7,128 nucleotides of DNA from an uncultured Lachnospiraceae bacterium. GTDB taxonomy: Bacteria > Bacillota_A > Clostridia > Lachnospirales > Lachnospiraceae. The notes under the pieces were generated by a model that saw only the letters and a list, made by a program, of their open reading frames with translations, did not search any database and was not told the origin of the DNA. The stretch covers positions 1 through 7,128 of the forward strand of contig CAMMZE010000053.1 of the NCBI GenBank assembly GCA_946529195.1, written 5' to 3'. A program made the position numbers and the translations under genes. Positions 5,397 to 7,128 of this stretch are shown piece by piece. Position 1 is the first letter of the stretch. Each line of letters starts with the position of its first letter.

Positions 5397-6875
5397 TTAC
5401 AGGTTTTTCAGAACGCCTGCTTCTTCATTGAAAGCATTGATCAGTTCGTCCAAGTCGGCAGCCTGTGCGTGAACAGCATCCCAGGTGCCTTCGGTATCGT
5501 ACCAGAGAGCGTTCAGGTCATCGATATCCATCTGCTGCTGCTCTACCCAGGTGAAATACTTGAGATTGTGAACGCGCTTGCGGTCATAGTAGCCCAGCTC
5601 AGCCATATTGTCGGTGCGCAGGCCCAGCATATGAAGGGCGTGATCCTTGGCTGCTTCCACAGGAGTATAAGCGCCGTAAGCATCTTCCAGCTCCTGGATG
5701 CGGGACTGGTACATGGATGCGGAATCTGTCAGAACGGTGCAGACTACATCATTTTCTGTCAGCTCATAATACTTGGCCATCTTGATGCAGCAGAGTACGT
5801 TGGCGATGCCGGAAATACCCATCCAGGTGAACTGCTCCAGCTGCTCATCGCTCATGCCCAGGCTGCGCAGGTAATCCTGGCCTGCCTTGGTATTGAAGAG
5901 GCGGAGAAGTCTCTGGCTGTCCTCATCATCGATGTCAATGACCATATCGGTATTGCGGACATTGTGGATCCAGGGGATATGCTTGTCGCCGATTCCCTCG
6001 ATGCGGTGGCCGCCGAAACCATTTTCCAGAATGGTCGGGCACTGGAGGGCTTCGCCGACTGCCAGCTTCAGGTGCGGATAGCGGTCCTTGAGCAGGTCTC
6101 CGGCGGACATGGTGCCGGCAGAACCGGAGGTAAAGCAGGCGCCGGCAAGCTTCTGGCCGGGCTTTTTCACTGCTTCGAAGAGGTCTGCCAGGGCAGTACC
6201 GGTTACATTGTAATGCCAGAGGGGATTGCCCATCTCGGCAAACTGGTTAAAGATCATCATGGCAGGATCCTGCTTGAGTTCCCAGGTCTTGTCAAAAATC
6301 TCTTTTACATTAGACTCACAGCCGGGAGTGGCAATAATCTGACCGGCGATGGACTGGAGCCATTCAAAACGCTCTCTGGACATATCCTGAGGCAGGATGG
6401 CGACGGATTCGCATGCCAGAAGTCTGGAGTTAAAGGCACCGCCTCTGCAGTAGTTGCCGGTAGAGGGCCATACTGCATGGTGGTAGGAAGCATCGAACTG
6501 GCCAGTCACAAGACGGGGAGCCAGGCAGCCAAAGGAAGCGCCTACCTTATGGCAGCCTGTCGGGAACCATTTGCCCGCCATAGCCAGGATGCGGCAGGGA
6601 ACGCCGGAAATCTCAGAAGGAATCTCGATATAGTTGGGAACGTCCTGGAAAAGACCGCCGGTTTCTTTGGCCTCATTTTTCCAGGAAATACGGAAAAGGT
6701 TGAGGGGGTTGACATCCCAGAGGCCTACACCGGTCAGCTTCTCGCGGATCTTTTCCGGAATGGTCTCCGGATGCTGCATCTGGGCGATGGTGGGAATCAC
6801 GATGTTGTTTTCTCTGGCCTTCTGAATATTATGGGCCAGACCTTCCTTATTCACAGTAAAATCGATTTTAATCAA
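5397..6875 (-). CDS. PLP-dependent beta-subunit-like enzyme of the cysteine synthase superfamily (492 aa)
   Basis: A fold-type II PLP enzyme of the family usually annotated only as 'pyridoxal-5-phosphate-dependent protein beta subunit'. Residue numbers are from the TTG start. The PLP lysine is K110 in GCHKVGASFG. PSTGNYCRGG (137-146) is the SxGN substrate loop, SGSAGTMSAG (250-259) the phosphate-binding loop, and HRIEGIGDKH (290-299) matches the HKIQGIG stretch of cysteine synthases. TDS (383-385) occupies the place of the residue that contacts the pyridine nitrogen. It is much longer than CysK (about 310 aa), with roughly 90 extra residues before the core and 80 after it, and is rich in cysteine. 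I chose TTG at 6875 because GGGAGG lies 9 bases upstream; an upstream ATG at 6959 has no ribosome binding site and its 28 extra residues span a hairpin and the binding site itself. It leads an operon with the ThrC-like gene. The substrate is unknown; beta-replacement or beta/gamma-elimination is the family chemistry. Confidence 0.88.
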   Translation of the reverse strand: MIKIDFTVNKEGLAHNIQKARENNIVIPTIAQMQHPETIPEKIREKLTGVGLWDVNPLNLFRISWKNEAKETGGLFQDVPNYIEIPSEISGVPCRILAMAGKWFPTGCHKVGASFGCLAPRLVTGQFDASYHHAVWPSTGNYCRGGAFNSRLLACESVAILPQDMSRERFEWLQSIAGQIIATPGCESNVKEIFDKTWELKQDPAMMIFNQFAEMGNPLWHYNVTGTALADLFEAVKKPGQKLAGACFTSGSAGTMSAGDLLKDRYPHLKLAVGEALQCPTILENGFGGHRIEGIGDKHIPWIHNVRNTDMVIDIDDEDSQRLLRLFNTKAGQDYLRSLGMSDEQLEQFTWMGISGIANVLCCIKMAKYYELTENDVVCTVLTDSASMYQSRIQELEDAYGAYTPVEAAKDHALHMLGLRTDNMAELGYYDRKRVHNLKYFTWVEQQQMDIDDLNALWYDTEGTWDAVHAQAADLDELINAFNEEAGVLKNL

Positions 6876-6884
6876 TGTTTTAAA

Positions 6885-6890
6885 CCTCCC
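6885..6890 (-). promoter_or_regulatory. Ribosome binding site deciding a TTG start
   Basis: GGGAGG in the minus-strand sense is 9 bases upstream of TTG at 6875. It is the only good site near the 5' end of this reading frame, which extends open to ATG at 6959. It supports a 492-residue protein over a 520-residue one. Confidence 0.78.
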
Positions 6891-6893
6891 ATC

Positions 6894-6913
6894 ATAATAG
6901 ATATCTCTATCAT
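6894..6913 (-). other. AT-rich hairpin just upstream of the ribosome binding site
   Basis: In the minus-strand sense ATGATAGA pairs with TCTATTAT (8 bp, one G-T wobble) around a GATA loop, ending a few bases before GGGAGG. It is AU-rich and so weak. It could modulate translation or mRNA decay, but no switch can be claimed. Confidence 0.3.
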
Positions 6914-6959
6914 ACCCTTTTTCGGCCGGAATATCCAGTATTTTGCGAGAAGTTTGCAC

Positions 6960-6971
6960 ACTGTCAGTATA
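6960..6971 (-). promoter_or_regulatory. Possible -10 element of the PLP operon overlapped by the palindrome ACTGACAGT
   Basis: Minus-strand TATACT (plus 6966-6971) is the best -10 hexamer close to the PLP operon, but no good -35 lies 16-18 bases upstream. The palindrome ACTG-A-CAGT (plus 6960-6968) overlaps it, where a repressor could act. The same nine bases occur upstream of the hydrogenase operon. Confidence 0.25.
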
Positions 6972-6991
6972 TAAATAACTTCATCTTGCAG

Positions 6992-7020
6992 TTTACAGAA
7001 AACAGGATAACCGTTATAAT
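6992..7020 (+). promoter_or_regulatory. Divergent sigma-A-type promoter firing rightward out of the window
   Basis: TTTACA (6992-6997), a 17-base spacer and a perfect TATAAT (7015-7020). The start is expected near 7027. It points away from the PLP operon, so a divergently transcribed gene should begin at or beyond the right edge. Confidence 0.55.
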
Positions 7021-7117
7021 TGAAATCAGAAACATTCACATGAAACCGGTGGCTGCCGGATCAGACACAAAAAAAGCAATCTGGTGATATGTCAAGAGGT
7101 GATTTGAAAAGGTTTTG

Positions 7118-7128
7118 ATGTGGATTTC
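7118..7128 (+). CDS. Possible start of a divergent gene, cut by the window edge
   Basis: After the rightward promoter, AGAGGTGA (7095-7102) and AAAAGG (7107-7112) are possible ribosome binding sites. They are followed by ATG at 7118 or, in another frame, GTG at 7120. Only three or four codons are visible, so neither the frame nor the product can be decided. A divergent regulator would be a natural neighbour, but nothing here shows it. Confidence 0.2.

Noticed and set aside
1..7128. CRISPR arrays, tRNA or rRNA genes, insertion sequences, phage or toxin-antitoxin genes.
   Set aside because: No regularly spaced repeats, cloverleaf-like sequences, transposase motifs or terminal inverted repeats were seen; the window looks like ordinary metabolic chromosome.

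Overview
The window looks like a piece of chromosome from an anaerobic Gram-positive bacterium of the Bacillota, probably class Clostridia and plausibly a gut Lachnospiraceae-type organism. The reasons are an oxygen-sensitive [FeFe]-hydrogenase of the clostridial modular type, strong purine-rich ribosome binding sites (GGGAGG, AAGGAGG), GTG and TTG starts, AT-rich intergenic DNA around genes of roughly even GC, and several U-tailed intrinsic terminators. The genus is inference.

All four complete genes lie on the minus strand, in two cassettes. Reading in the direction of transcription, right to left, the first cassette (6875 to 4144) holds two fold-type II PLP enzymes. A 492-aa cysteine-synthase-superfamily protein starts at a TTG, and a threonine-synthase-like protein with an N-terminal zinc ribbon follows 14 bases later. 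A hairpin terminator closes the pair at about 4066-4105. Their substrate cannot be read from the sequence.

The second cassette (3677 to 94) is a hydrogen-metabolism operon. A 612-aa flavo-iron-sulfur oxidoreductase joins a NuoF-type C-terminal [4Fe-4S] domain to a GltD/NfnB-like FAD and NAD(P)H module. It overlaps by 7 bases a 583-aa [FeFe]-hydrogenase that has every H-cluster and accessory-cluster ligand. A very GC-rich hairpin terminator follows at 14-61. Together the two proteins should move electrons between NAD(P)H and protons/H2. This resembles the glutamate-synthase-linked [FeFe] hydrogenases (group A2 in the HydDB scheme, as I recall it), whose physiology is poorly settled.

The 466-base gap between the cassettes (3678-4143) is not empty. 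It carries the terminator of the PLP operon, a good sigma-A-type promoter (3993-4020), about 150 bases of leader, a strong intrinsic terminator (3812-3834) placed before the hydrogenase genes, a weaker second promoter candidate, and short repeats. Either a small RNA of about 175 nt is made here or the hydrogenase operon is controlled by transcription attenuation. At the right edge (6876-7128) there is the leader of the PLP operon and a good divergent promoter (6992-7020, plus strand) that fires out of the window, possibly towards a gene starting near 7118.
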